From assembly GCA_013695355.1 (NCBI GenBank), contig JACDAQ010000006.1, positions 1 through 64,000 of the forward strand: 64,000 nt of DNA, given 5' to 3'. Below the pieces are notes generated by a model. That model ran no database searches, was not told the origin of the DNA, and was given only the letters and a program-made list of their open reading frames with translations. The translations under genes were made by a program, and so were the position numbers. Below, piece by piece: positions 18,606 to 27,834 of this stretch (positions within the stretch are counted from its first letter, which is position 1; every line of letters starts with the position of its first letter). The stretch is from Candidatus Protochlamydia sp. (lineage in GTDB: Bacteria > Chlamydiota > Chlamydiia > Chlamydiales > Parachlamydiaceae).

Positions 18606-19396
18606 ATGTCAAAAAAAACAGTATTATTATTAACCGACTTTTCCTATCAGGCCGAAGGAAGGGAATATTTTCGCGAGGATGTCGAATTAAGTAATTTTTT
18701 GAGAAAATATTTCAATGTTGTCATTTCTCATCGATGACATTGAAAAAGTTGTTGATTATGTTGATGGGGTGCTCATATACCGGACCTCAAATGTTTCATC
18801 GAGCCCAATTGAATGCTTTAAAGGAAAAGAAAGGACCTTATTCAATTCAACGATCTTTTAGGCAAGGGAGATATTGCCGGGAAATACCATCTTTTGGAAT
18901 TGTTCAAGGGGGGATATCAGGTTATTCCTTCATATAGCTCTAAAAAGGAGTTGAATGGAGTAGAGGGCCATTATTTATTAAAGCCTTTGGATGGAGCCGA
19001 TTCATATGGCGTCAATTTTGAATGATCAGCAACTGGAAGATGAAGATTGTGAAGGTCACCTCATTCAGCCATTGATGCCTTTCGAATATGAAATCTCTTT
19101 TTATTTTATCGGGAAGCAATTTTATTACTCTCTTTATGCACCGGATCCTGAAAAACGTTGGGAGTTAAAACTTTTTAAGCCCTTAAAGGAAGAAGTGGAT
19201 TTTGCGTTGAAGTTTATCCATTGGAACACATGTAAAATGGGGATTCAGCGCGTAGATGCTTGCAGGTTAAAAAGCGGAGAACTTTTGTTGGCTAAAGGAT
19301 TATAATCCTTTTCTTTCATTGGATTTGCTGGAGATTGAAATAAGGGAAAAATTTTTGGAAGGACTTTGCCATGCATTGAAAAAATTGCTGGAATGA
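18606..19396 (+). pseudogene. ATP-grasp-like gene with several frameshifts
   Basis: A contiguous protein can be pieced together across five reading-frame segments: MSKKTVLLLTDFSYQAEGRE, then DDIEKVVDYVDGVLIYRTSN, then NDLLGKGDIAGKYHLLELF and HYLLKPLDGADSYGVN, then FEYEISFYFIGKQFYYSL with GIQRVDACRLKSGELLL, and finally YNPFLSLDLLEIEIREKFLE. The order of a KP-D-G-xDSxG nucleotide region, E-rich strand and NPFLSLD metal region resembles ATP-grasp ligases of the glutathione synthetase type. About four indels make it non-functional. It begins 7 bases after brnQ. Confidence 0.75.
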
Positions 19397-19424
19397 GGTT
19401 TGTTTTTATAAATAAAAGCTTGAT

Positions 19425-19545
19425 GCTTAATCACATCCTCCGGTTCAAACAGCTCGGTTGGAAATTTGATTCCTTTTTCAAATAAATTGTAAAGCGGTGG
19501 AAAAAACGTCGATCAAATACCGGATTGAGCAGACAAGCATTTAAT
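19425..19545 (-). pseudogene. Fragment of a HEPN-like gene paralogue
   Basis: About 120 bases closely resemble 22665-22760 in the intact gene at 21984-23357 on the same strand. Shared text includes GGTTCAAA, TTTTCAAATAAATTG and ATTGAGC. Only this piece survives. With the omcB fragment at 20992-21078 it indicates a former tandem duplication. Confidence 0.6.
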
Positions 19546-19727
19546 AGCGATTTTAGGTGAGTGCAAGAGTGATGCCAATCTTAATAAATTTAATACTCGC
19601 GCTTCGTTAATAAGAATATACTCAAGTGAACTCAAAAATTGGATTAGTTTCGCGTAAGCTCCCGCGGTTGACACATAGGCATTAAGTTAACTGAAAGTTT
19701 ATCAAAAATCATGTTGATTATAAAATT

Positions 19728-19752
19728 AACAGGATAAGCAGGATAGCCTTTA
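19728..19752. repeat. AACAGGAT-family repeat fragment
   Basis: TTAACAGGATAAGCAGGATA matches the arms of the inverted repeats at 6087-6170 and 62423-62574. Only one arm is visible. Confidence 0.4.
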
Positions 19753-19837
19753 GCTGCACGATGGTAGGATAAGAAAATAAAGATAAATATGAGAAGGTGC
19801 CCTTACAATGGCTTATAGATCAAGGTTGTCTATATCA

Positions 19838-20143
19838 TGATGATATTAAAAACTCAAAAAGCTGTGTGTAAAGTATATGTTAACCCTAAGGAAAGAAAAA
19901 CTAAGCATAAATCATATGAGAAGGAAAATTGTGAATTAGTTGAATGGCGCATACGTATGGGATGAATCTAAGGAAATTTATAAGGATAGAGCTGCTACTT
20001 CCGAATGGGTAAATGCAGGAATGAGAAATAGGGGTTTGAAGCAACTTTTAGTTATAGGAATGAATTGTGTTAACAGTGTTCTAAACTTACATGCATTAAC
20101 TCACAATAGATTAAAAGCCCTTAAATTAGGGTATTCTTTTTAA
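19838..20143 (+). pseudogene. Transposase C-terminal remnant
   Basis: Two adjoining frames join into one transposase tail: an upstream frame ending CELVEWRIRMG and, one base shifted, DESKEIYKDRAATSEWVNAGM followed by RNRGLKQLLVIGMNCVNS and LHALTHNRLKAL. This arrangement is typical of the C terminus of IS1182-like DDE transposases. The N-terminal half and terminal repeats are not visible. A relic only. Confidence 0.6.
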
Positions 20144-20353
20144 GAAAGATAAAAAAACTATAAGTATATGAACAAATTTCCAATGAAGGTAAAAAATTGC
20201 TTTTTAATAGCGCTTTATAAAATTGAAAATTTTTAAAAATCGATTTTATCTAACTTAAAAACTTATGAAAATTCAATTTTTTAAGCTTTGCCAATCCTGT
20301 TAATCATAAATCCTTACTTATAAATTTTATATGTTAAAGCTTGATGCATATGC

Positions 20354-20412
20354 GGTTGACAGATCTAAAAGACCAATATTATAATATTTTTGTTTTTTTA
20401 GACCTGTCAACC
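20354..20412. repeat. Palindrome carrying a consensus-like promoter
   Basis: Arms 20354-20374 and 20392-20412 (GGTTGACAG.. / ..CTGTCAACC) form an 18-of-21 stem. On the plus strand it contains TTGACA (20356-20361) and TATAAT (20380-20385) separated by 18 bases, a textbook sigma-70 spacing, yet no gene begins downstream until 21402. It sits 35 bases past the 3' end of the minus-strand gene at 20447. The preceding 20144-20353 shows no gene. Confidence 0.55.
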
Positions 20413-20446
20413 CGGGTATAAAACCCCAAGTCAAAACCGCAAATGT

Positions 20447-20830
20447 TCAAAGTTTGATAAGGTCGCTGTTAAGATTTACTATCTCATTGAGTTTGTCACT
20501 CAAAGTGAAAAAATCCGGAAAAGAGGGATTTATAAGTTTTAGAAGGCAGTCCGCTTCTGAAGGCGTTACCTTCCTTATATAAAGAAAATCTGGACAATAA
20601 AAATCGATAATCTTGTATTGAGCTTTTGTATTTTCGTATATATGATGTATATCTATAACATTTGGAAAGCTTTCTTTAACATAACCGAACTTTGTTTTTT
20701 TTGCTTCCTCTTTATATGGACCTTCAACATAAATTTCGGGTAGCGCAGTATCCTTGTAGGCAACTATACTATCCTGATAAAATTGTAGCTCTTGTAAAGA
20801 GCGAATAGGCGTCATTGAATTATTTATCAT
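20447..20830 (-). CDS. Hypothetical protein
   Basis: A 127-residue protein of unknown function, acidic to neutral, without a signal or membrane segment. Features are YVEGPYKEEAKKTKFGYVKE and DFYCPDFLYIRKVTPSEAD. The start has a good GGAG site 6 bases upstream. It is flanked by decayed DNA on both sides but has no internal disruption. Codon use is AT-rich like other accessory genes here. Confidence 0.5.
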   Translation of the reverse strand: MINNSMTPIRSLQELQFYQDSIVAYKDTALPEIYVEGPYKEEAKKTKFGYVKESFPNVIDIHHIYENTKAQYKIIDFYCPDFLYIRKVTPSEADCLLKLINPSFPDFFTLSDKLNEIVNLNSDLIKL

Positions 20831-20991
20831 AAAAACTCCATTTTAAGTTAATTCCTTTTAAATATAATAAACTACTTTAATTTAATCAATATCTTTTTTT
20901 TATTTCCAATTAACGTTCGGGTTAACACAACAAAAAATTAATATTTTTATGGTTCAATGAATTTGCAGCCAATCCGGTAAAAAAGGAAGGA

Positions 20992-21078
20992 CCTAAGACC
21001 TGACTTTTAGACACCACGAAAACTAGTTTACAATCGAGCTCTCTTCCTGCGTGATCGGATTCTTAATGAAATCTGAGC
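20992..21078 (-). pseudogene. Duplicated 3' end of omcB
   Basis: This stretch repeats the end of the intact omcB and its downstream flank (23475-23566): shared text includes CTCTTCCTGCGTGATCGGAT and TCTTAATGAAATC. The terminator hairpin is eroded and nothing of the remaining omcB is present. The rest of 20831-21401 is AT-rich without a gene I can support. Confidence 0.75.
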
Positions 21079-21401
21079 ATACGCTCATGGACCCGTTAAT
21101 ATTAAAACTGATTTGAATAACTTTCCCAACCTAAATGATTTAGAAAGCTTCATTTTATAAAGAATAGATTATATTAATTAAAAAAATCTAATAATAAAAA
21201 TTAGTTTAATAATTCTTTGTAATGGTCAGTAATAAAAAAAATTCCCTGAAGCCTATCACCGCTTTACATCTTTGTTAGCAAAGTTGGTTTAAAAAAATTA
21301 TATTAACAATTTTTTGAGATTACTTTGGTAGAAAACTTATTTAATAGTGCAGAATAAAGAACATAAAGATACTATATTAAGAAAAAAAGGAGTTACAAAA
21401 C

Positions 21402-22004
21402 ATGCAAATGGATAATATTATTTCTACGCGTCCTTTATATACACCCGAAGAATTTATTCATCTCTTATACGCCAGTAAATGGCAAAGGGGCAATGGCTGC
21501 TATATGCAGGCAGTGACGACTGGACGCTGCACTTATGTCCGAACATGGAAAGTGTTTGAAACATTTTGCAGGGCACAGGGGCTTGGTTCTCCAATTGATC
21601 TTCAATGTGGGAATAAAAGATATATTGGGATTTCTCTCTCCGAAGATAGGTATCATCAATTGATCCAACCTGTCCAGGCAAAATTGAAAGATTTACAAAA
21701 AGAATATCCGTTAAAAATTTATTTAGAACAATTAGAAAAGCAAAGCTCCTTGAGTTCAGTTGAAAAAAGAATTGTTCACATTTATTGGTCTGCCATTTCA
21801 GCTTTGTCTCCTGTCCCTTCTTTACAATCGCTTTGTAAAAAAAGGTGTGAAGAACTTGGATATGTGGAAAAGCACGAAGAAAAAATTGGTATTATAATTG
21901 ATAATATTGAATATTCCGAAGCGCCACATAATCCTCCCAACTTGATCAGCGACCCAAACCTACCTCCAATTTTAAATCCTGACTCATTGTGCATTATCTC
22001 TTAA
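21402..22004 (+). CDS. Hypothetical protein
   Basis: A 200-residue protein, not recognised. It begins behind an AAGGAG site 9 bases before the ATG. The N-terminal region is aromatic and basic (LLYASKWQRGNGCYMQ, GRCTYVRTWKVFETFCRA) and the C terminus is proline/asparagine-rich. No membrane segment is seen. It converges on, and overlaps by 21 bases, the HEPN-like gene on the other strand. Confidence 0.55.
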   Translation: MQMDNIISTRPLYTPEEFIHLLYASKWQRGNGCYMQAVTTGRCTYVRTWKVFETFCRAQGLGSPIDLQCGNKRYIGISLSEDRYHQLIQPVQAKLKDLQKEYPLKIYLEQLEKQSSLSSVEKRIVHIYWSAISALSPVPSLQSLCKKRCEELGYVEKHEEKIGIIIDNIEYSEAPHNPPNLISDPNLPPILNPDSLCIIS

Positions 22005-23357
22005 GCGCTTTTGCAGAGATTCAGTAAAATTAGCGGCTAAGGCTTGATGCAGATGATGACTGGGATTTTCTTCTAAAAATTTTAGAATATCCCAGCCATG
22101 GCTCAAATCTTTCATTGGAGTTGGAATAAAACGGACTTCCTTGTGGTACGGGCGGCAAAAATAACGCTCATACATCGATATAAAGAGGCTTGTCAGCCAA
22201 TGGACTTCAGCAAATTTTTCATCTTCCGATATTTTTTCCCCTTTTTGGCTGATATAATGATAAATTTTTTTTAATAAATTTTCTTCTGTCCAAAAAAATA
22301 AAAGAATTTCTTCCGGGTGGATCCATTTGAAATCAGGAGGTGTGTATGGATCGTTATGCGTGGAAGAAAGAAGGTGATGCGTATGCAAAGTATAATAAGC
22401 TGAGTAAATGAATAATTTTATTCCTATTAAAAGATGGGAAATCTCAAAATTAGGATTGATTCGAAAAATGGGATCGGGAGTTTCTCCTCCATGCACAATT
22501 TTTCGCTTGACCTCGTAAAAATCAGCTACCCACTTCCAGAAAAGTTCTACGGGCTTGGCATATTTTAAATGCAATAGCGGTCGAAGCTTATGTTTAAAAT
22601 CTGCTGCGGCTTGCTTATCATCAATATCAAATAAAGCTTCAAAACTTGATGCTAAAAAAATTACATCTTCTGGTTCAAATAATTCGGTAGAAAAATTTAT
22701 CCCATTTTCAAATAAATTGACAAAACGGTGAAAAAAACCATCAATTAGATACCTAATTGAGCGGACCAGTCTTTTATAAGCCTGATTTTTTAATTCTTCT
22801 CCTTCCTGGACCCGAGCGTAAATTGCAGAAAGCATTTTTCCTAAGCCACGGCACATTTCGGGGTCGAAAAGGTGGATACACACAGTCGATTCACGGTACT
22901 TTTCATTAATAAAAAGATTTTCCCAATTATTTTTTTTCTCAATAAACGAAAGGGAGCAGGGAATAATTTTGCGAAAGGCATCAAAGGAGGGAATTTCATT
23001 TCCATAATAAAGGTCCCGGAATGTGCAGGCAAAATAAAGGAGATAAAGCGAATCAATCAAAATGGATTCTCTGCTTTCGGGAGGAATTTCATTCGAAATT
23101 GACAGGCAGGTTGTCACCTCTGGTGCTAATTTGATCGTATTGATTAAGAGGCTTGCTCCCTCTTCGCTTTTAGCTTTGATTTGACTGATGCTTTGAATGT
23201 AAGTTTGAAAATTTTGATGATCCTTTTTCTCAATATATTTTTGATATTTGGAGGCAGGCCAAAAAATAACCGGTCCGATTGTTATGCTCGTTTCATGCTC
23301 GAGTTCGACAAAAGGGAGGCAGGCGTAGAGATGGTAATCGGATGCTTTGTTTGTCAT
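21984..23357 (-). CDS. HEPN-like (ApeA-type) protein
   Basis: A 457-residue protein. The C-terminal half has the layout of Apea-like HEPN domains: FLASSFEALFDIDD, then FKHKLRPLL, then FYEVKRKIVHGGETPDP. In catalytic HEPN RNases the R-x4-6-H motif would place Arg where this protein has Lys (KRKIVHG), so nuclease activity is uncertain. The N-terminal 200 residues resemble no domain I know. It lies downstream of omcB, separated by that gene's terminator. A fragment of a paralogue lies at 19425-19545. Confidence 0.6.
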   Translation of the reverse strand: MTNKASDYHLYACLPFVELEHETSITIGPVIFWPASKYQKYIEKKDHQNFQTYIQSISQIKAKSEEGASLLINTIKLAPEVTTCLSISNEIPPESRESILIDSLYLLYFACTFRDLYYGNEIPSFDAFRKIIPCSLSFIEKKNNWENLFINEKYRESTVCIHLFDPEMCRGLGKMLSAIYARVQEGEELKNQAYKRLVRSIRYLIDGFFHRFVNLFENGINFSTELFEPEDVIFLASSFEALFDIDDKQAAADFKHKLRPLLHLKYAKPVELFWKWVADFYEVKRKIVHGGETPDPIFRINPNFEISHLLIGIKLFIYSAYYTLHTHHLLSSTHNDPYTPPDFKWIHPEEILLFFWTEENLLKKIYHYISQKGEKISEDEKFAEVHWLTSLFISMYERYFCRPYHKEVRFIPTPMKDLSHGWDILKFLEENPSHHLHQALAANFTESLQKRLRDNAQ

Positions 23358-23460
23358 AAGGCCCCTCCTAGGAATTACGATTGGAATTAGAAGTGCAAAA
23401 ATGATGCCAAGCTTAAAGAACCTTTTAAAAATCTATTATTCTTCTATGAGAGCTAAATGA

Positions 23461-23488
23461 AAAAGGCAGGTCATATGACCTGCCTTTT
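23461..23488 (-). terminator. Terminator after omcB
   Basis: A perfect 28-base palindrome (AAAAGGCAGGTCAT and its complement) with T-run on the minus strand begins 26 bases past the omcB stop. It can act in both directions. Confidence 0.85.
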
Positions 23489-23513
23489 AGACAACTCGAA
23501 GGAAAACTAATTA

Positions 23514-25451
23514 CTAGTTTACTATCAAGCTCTCTTCCTGCGTGATCGGATTCTTAATGAAATCCGAGCTTATTTGCACTTTAGGACGTAAATCACCACG
23601 GCCAGTTGCCTTCACTGTGACATAGTACTCAAGTGTTTGTCTTGGAGCAAGATTAGGGAACGGAGCAAATGTGACGGTCTGTCCATTTAACTGAGCAGCT
23701 GAAGCACCGGATGCATTCACTGGAGCTAGCTCAGGTGGGAAATTGACTACCACGTTCACATTTGAATCGTACTCTTGGCCTTTGTTGCTCACAACAATTT
23801 TAAAGCGGCTTGTTTCATTAACGCAGATTGGATTATCTGAATTTGTGATGCAAACATCAAGTGCTGGACGTCCTTTCCAATGCGTACCAAATTCGCAGCA
23901 AGAATTGCAGCCTTCGCAAGTTGTTATATGAACTCCATTGACAAAGTAGCCTGGTGTGCAAGTTGTCAATGTAAGGTTAAATGTAACAGTTTCGCCTGGC
24001 TTCAGTTCTCTTAATTTCCAAACAGCCTGCTTACCGCTGATATTTGCGCCTGGAGCAGCGACAATACTTGTAGCTGAAGGTGCTGTATCAGTGATCACAA
24101 CTTCATGCAGAACCTTATCGCCTGTGTTCACCACAGTGATTTGATAATCAGCATTTTGGCCGATTGGAACTTCTTTTGGTCCAACTTTTTGGCATTCAAT
24201 CGCACAGCAGCAAACACATGTGCAGAATTCGCAAGAAGTCTGGTTAGCATTGCAGGCAGAAACGATTGCTGTGTTGCAAACTTGACCGCGACGGCATGCT
24301 GTGACGCAAAGGTTAACTTTCTTCGACTGACATCTTTCTAATGTGCCGAGTTTGAAGTTAAGTGTTCTTTGGCCGCTTGCATGCTCAACGCCTTCAGGCA
24401 GGTTGTCTGTTACGACCACATCTTCCGCAGCGCAAGTACCCACATTAGTCACTGTAATTGTGTAATGGATTGGGTCTCCTGGGCAAACTTCAGCTGGTCC
24501 ACATTTTTCGCACAGAAGAACTGGTTTAGCACAAAGAAGTGCGCAGAATGCAACAGGCGTGGCTCTTACACAGAAACATGTGCAAAGGTCCCCTTCTCTT
24601 TCGCTTTTTAACCAGATTCTGGCGCAGATAGTCTGACCTTTAGTCATGCTACCAAATTGCCAAACAATATTTCGTCCCTCTGCATGGGCTTCAGGCTGGC
24701 TTCTCATGTAAGTCACGCCTTCTGGAAGCGTCGTTGTCAAAACAACTTCGCAAACATTGCAACAAGCTGTGATTTCAAGGTCAAGCGGATATTGATCGCC
24801 AAGAATACACATTTTTGGGTTCCGTGCTGTCACTGTTACTCCGTTGCAGCAGCATTCACCTGTCGGGCCAAATTTGCATGGCTTTAAAGGTGCTGCGCAC
24901 ATAGGAGGGCAGGCGTCTTGGCAAGGAGCGCATTGCGGCTTGCAAGGAGGAGGACATGGTTGTGGACATGGTCGAGGACATACTGGTTCGCATGGCTGTG
25001 CGCATCGAGGCTGGCATGGCGCTGGACATGCTGGAGGATTGCAAACTGGTTTGCATGGTGGTGGACATACAGGTTTGCATGGCGGAGGGCAGCAAACAGG
25101 CTGGCATGGTTGCGGGCATACAGGATTGCATGCTGGAGGACAGCAAACTGGTCTGCATGGAGGAGGGCATGGCTGGCATGGCTCATTGCATACGGGCCTG
25201 CAAGGTGGAGGACATATCATTCTGCAAGGAGGGCATACTGGTTGGCATGGCTCATCGCAAACAGGTCTGCAAGGCTCTGGGCAAGGCTTGCATGGTGGTG
25301 GACAACAGACGGGCCTGGAGGGCTCGCAAATGGGAGCGCATGGCTCGCAACAGTCATTACTGTAGCGGTTTGAACCGGAACAGCCTGTCCAAAGAAGTGC
25401 CGAAACACCTAAAAAAATCAACGAGGCTAACATCCCTAGTTGTTTTCTCAT
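23514..25451 (-). CDS. omcB: Large cysteine-rich outer envelope protein OmcB
   Basis: A 645-residue chlamydial 60-kDa cysteine-rich protein that cross-links by disulfides to stiffen the elementary body envelope. Start ATG 25451 has an AAGGAG site 8 bases upstream; the frame extends 17 codons further without support. A signal segment (LGMLASLIFLGVSALLWTGC) ends in a lipobox-like cysteine. Residues about 35-200 are an unusually long Pro/Cys array of PCxPVC units; the rest is a series of DUF11-type beta domains (for example GDPIHYTITVTNVGTCAAEDVVVTDNLPEGV). It is longer than C. trachomatis OmcB (about 550) mainly through this array. Confidence 0.95.
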   Translation of the reverse strand: MRKQLGMLASLIFLGVSALLWTGCSGSNRYSNDCCEPCAPICEPSRPVCCPPPCKPCPEPCRPVCDEPCQPVCPPCRMICPPPCRPVCNEPCQPCPPPCRPVCCPPACNPVCPQPCQPVCCPPPCKPVCPPPCKPVCNPPACPAPCQPRCAQPCEPVCPRPCPQPCPPPCKPQCAPCQDACPPMCAAPLKPCKFGPTGECCCNGVTVTARNPKMCILGDQYPLDLEITACCNVCEVVLTTTLPEGVTYMRSQPEAHAEGRNIVWQFGSMTKGQTICARIWLKSEREGDLCTCFCVRATPVAFCALLCAKPVLLCEKCGPAEVCPGDPIHYTITVTNVGTCAAEDVVVTDNLPEGVEHASGQRTLNFKLGTLERCQSKKVNLCVTACRRGQVCNTAIVSACNANQTSCEFCTCVCCCAIECQKVGPKEVPIGQNADYQITVVNTGDKVLHEVVITDTAPSATSIVAAPGANISGKQAVWKLRELKPGETVTFNLTLTTCTPGYFVNGVHITTCEGCNSCCEFGTHWKGRPALDVCITNSDNPICVNETSRFKIVVSNKGQEYDSNVNVVVNFPPELAPVNASGASAAQLNGQTVTFAPFPNLAPRQTLEYYVTVKATGRGDLRPKVQISSDFIKNPITQEESLIVN

Positions 25452-25833
25452 TAAACGACTCCTTGTTAAAGTCTTGGTTGAAAAAAAGATTGCATAATTC
25501 ATTTAAATTGAGTTAATACCAGTCTAAATGTTTCGAATGGTTTTTTAAGAGAATAGTGATAATGTATGTTCGACAAGTTCTCCAATTCCACTCACGGTTA
25601 TCTGATTGTGAAACAGCTCAACAGGCCTCCCAGGTTGAATATTTAGCATTCATACTGAGAAGGGTTATAAATCCTACTGGCCTTTATCCAGGGTCTTTTT
25701 GCCTTGGTGGCGGCGCCTTCTTAAAAAATAAGGAAGGTATCGTCACCACTGCAAAAATAGCTCAATAGCCTCTAGGTTTTTATCCCCTTCAAGACTTATC
25801 AATTCATTTCAAGTACTATTGCCTAAACAATTC

Positions 25834-25868
25834 AAGCAGAGAAGAAACCTTCCCTGCTTTTTTTTGCA
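25834..25868 (+). terminator. Imperfect hairpin with T-run between omcA and omcB
   Basis: AAGCAGAGAAG and TTCCCTGCTT pair with one mismatch, followed by eight T residues on the plus strand, opposite to both flanking genes. Its role is unclear. The rest of 25452-25891 shows no convincing gene; a 70-codon frame at 25556 lacks support. Confidence 0.3.
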
Positions 25869-25891
25869 TGACTTGGCATACAAATTGCATT

Positions 25892-26089
25892 CTAGTAGCA
25901 GCAATCGTTGTCATAATATTTTGGCTCGCAACGTGGCTGGCAGCATACTGGTTTTGGACAGCATGGTCTTGGCTCACAGCAGCGAGGTTTTGGAGGACAT
26001 GGATCACAGCAAGGATCACGATCGCAGCAGCAGCTTGTCAATGAAAGCAGCGTAGCCGCCATAAAGCCTAGACCTAAAAATTTTTTCAT
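25892..26089 (-). CDS. omcA: Small cysteine-rich lipoprotein OmcA
   Basis: A 65-residue chlamydial small cysteine-rich protein. It has a lipoprotein signal (KKFLGLGFMAATLLSLTSC) with lipid attachment at the cysteine in LTSC and a mature part that is over a quarter cysteine (CCCDRDPCCDPCPP). It partners OmcB in the disulfide-linked envelope. AGGAG lies 8 bases before the ATG. The omcA-then-omcB order on one strand matches Chlamydia. Confidence 0.93.
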   Translation of the reverse strand: MKKFLGLGFMAATLLSLTSCCCDRDPCCDPCPPKPRCCEPRPCCPKPVCCQPRCEPKYYDNDCCY

Positions 26090-26437
26090 ACGATAACTCC
26101 TGTTGGTTTTTTTAGAGGTTAAAGGATAACTACTGGTAGTCGTTTCCTGTTGACCTTAGTTTATACCCCTTCAAACATCGACTTTTCTCTTCATGCGGGA
26201 CATGTTGATCAGGAGTCGATAAGCAAAAAAGGATTTAACTCCTTTAAATACGCCTTAGGTATTAAATCTTCCACAAAATTTTTTTGATAATAGGTTTTTT
26301 TTTAGCTTGAAATTTTTTAATTGATTAAAAATCAAAATGATAGGCTAAAATTTTTTAGAAAATAAAAAAATCATTTTTTTAAGTGGAAAATTTAAATATC
26401 TGTTTTGTCAAATATTTGGCATGCACAAGGTTTGCTT

Positions 26438-26468
26438 AGAACCTGATCATAGATATTGAACAGGTTCT
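26438..26468. repeat. Short copy of dispersed inverted-repeat element
   Basis: AGAACCTG at the left and CAGGTTCT at the right enclose ATCATAGATATTGAA in a 31-base unit, the cleanest minimal copy in the window. The surrounding 26090-26795 is AT-rich and holds no gene I can support apart from the omcA upstream region. Confidence 0.7.
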
Positions 26469-26795
26469 GAGAATAAATTGTTTCTAATAATGGTATTTTC
26501 TTGCTTTAAGTAGCCTACAAGTGGGTCTTGAATTTTTTATTGAAAGGAGGCAGGTTTTAACTTTTTGAGACATCCACGATTGAGATTGAAGGCAGGTGGT
26601 GTTTGAACATTCCTGTTTTTAGTTATAGCGAATGGATATTAAAAAATGGAAAGGCATGAAGATTGGTTTATAAAAGGCAGTTAAAAATTAATAATTATAA
26701 TATATAATGTAATTAAGAATTCAATGGTTTGATTGGGATAATTAGATAAGTTGAACTTTAGCAGTTAATTCTTTCAATTTGTGGCAGCTGAACCA

Positions 26796-26817
26796 AAACT
26801 CATTAATTAATGAGTTT
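26796..26817. promoter_or_regulatory. Perfect 22-bp palindrome before a small gene
   Basis: AAACTCATTAA and its exact complement form a perfect palindrome 42 bases before the ATG of the 39-codon gene. It could be an operator for a dimeric regulator. No regulator is nearby. Confidence 0.4.
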
Positions 26818-26859
26818 ATTTAAATTTGAATTGATAAATTTCAAATGAGGGAGAGTGCT

Positions 26860-26979
26860 ATGAAAAAAGAAAAAAATCAAAAATCAAAGAAAGTTAAAAC
26901 TAGAGGCACGGTTTGGATTCCTCCAGGAATACGAGATGTTTTAATGGGCTCCTCTAAAGAGCCGCCGGCAAAAAAATAA
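26860..26979 (+). CDS. Small basic protein, 39 residues
   Basis: A short gene with a strong AGGGAGAG site 5 bases upstream of ATG. The protein opens with a Lys-rich stretch (KKEKNQKSKKVKTRG), then TVWIPPGIRDVLMGSSKEP. The net charge is strongly positive, which suggests nucleic-acid or ribosome binding, but I know no family. It converges on nadK, ending 12 bases before the nadK stop. Confidence 0.5.
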   Translation: MKKEKNQKSKKVKTRGTVWIPPGIRDVLMGSSKEPPAKK

Positions 26980-26991
26980 GTCACTCTGTTC

Positions 26992-27834
26992 TTAAGTCTT
27001 AAGACGTCCTTGCCAGCCGAGTTTTTCACGGAGGGTTGAAAAATAATTGTGCCGCGATAATGCAACCAGAGAAAAAGTATTTGCCGACAGACTGATAGTA
27101 AATAATTCATCTTTATTGAGCATAAAATTGGTAGTTCCGTCTGCTGAAATTTCAACGGGCAAATAAGAGCTCAAGTAAGTGATCTCAATCGATCGTTTAG
27201 GCATTAGCACAATTGGGCGATTTGAAATCGTATGGGGGCAGATGGGCGTCAGGACAAAGGCATTGAGCTCTGGGGTTAAAATTGGGCCTCCTGCCGCTAA
27301 GGAATAAGCTGTAGAGCCGCTTGGGGTGGAAAGGATAATTCCATCGGCCGAAAAGGTATTAAGGTAACTTCCATCTACCTGAATCGACAAATCGATCAGG
27401 CAATGGTTTTGGGCACGATGCACCACAATCTCATTGACTGCAAAGCAGGTTTCTCCTGATGAGGAGGAGCCTTCCATAATCATTCTATTTTGAATAGTAT
27501 AGTAGCCATCCAAGAGGTCTTCAAGGCTCGGATAAATGTCATGCAGAGGGATGTCTGCAAGAAAGCCTAAGCTGCCAAGGTTAATCCCAAGCAATGGTGC
27601 TTTCAATGAAGGATGGCGGTGGACAAGCCGGAGTATTGTCCCGTCTCCTCCCAAGGAAATTCTAAAATTTATTTCAGCAGCATCAATTTCAGATAGAGGG
27701 AGGGCGCCTATTAAATCTGTATGCTTATCTTCAGCAACTACCTGTACATTTCTCGAGCGTAAAAAATGACTTATCTCTGAAGCAATTTTTAAAGAGGAGG
27801 TTTTCTTCTCGTTGGGGAAAAGGGCAATAATCAT
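26992..27834 (-). CDS. nadK: NAD kinase
   Basis: A 280-residue NAD kinase producing NADP from NAD and ATP. The diagnostic GGDGT motif ([13 protein letters not shown], about residues 82-94) and the [15 protein letters not shown] loop are intact. Its ATG overlaps the dxs stop by 4 bases, making it the last gene of the xseA-xseB-dxs-nadK cluster. Confidence 0.95.
   Translation of the reverse strand: MIIALFPNEKKTSSLKIASEISHFLRSRNVQVVAEDKHTDLIGALPLSEIDAAEINFRISLGGDGTILRLVHRHPSLKAPLLGINLGSLGFLADIPLHDIYPSLEDLLDGYYTIQNRMIMEGSSSSGETCFAVNEIVVHRAQNHCLIDLSIQVDGSYLNTFSADGIILSTPSGSTAYSLAAGGPILTPELNAFVLTPICPHTISNRPIVLMPKRSIEITYLSSYLPVEISADGTTNFMLNKDELFTISLSANTFSLVALSRHNYFSTLREKLGWQGRLKT

Noticed and set aside
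24844-25516. Several long open frames on the plus strand opposite omcB
   Set aside because: They arise from the repetitive Cys/Pro codons of omcB read in antisense; low-complexity His/Gly or Trp/Arg products, no ribosome binding sites.
25556-25768. 70-codon frame between omcA and omcB
   Set aside because: No ribosome binding site and no coding character; not supported as a gene.
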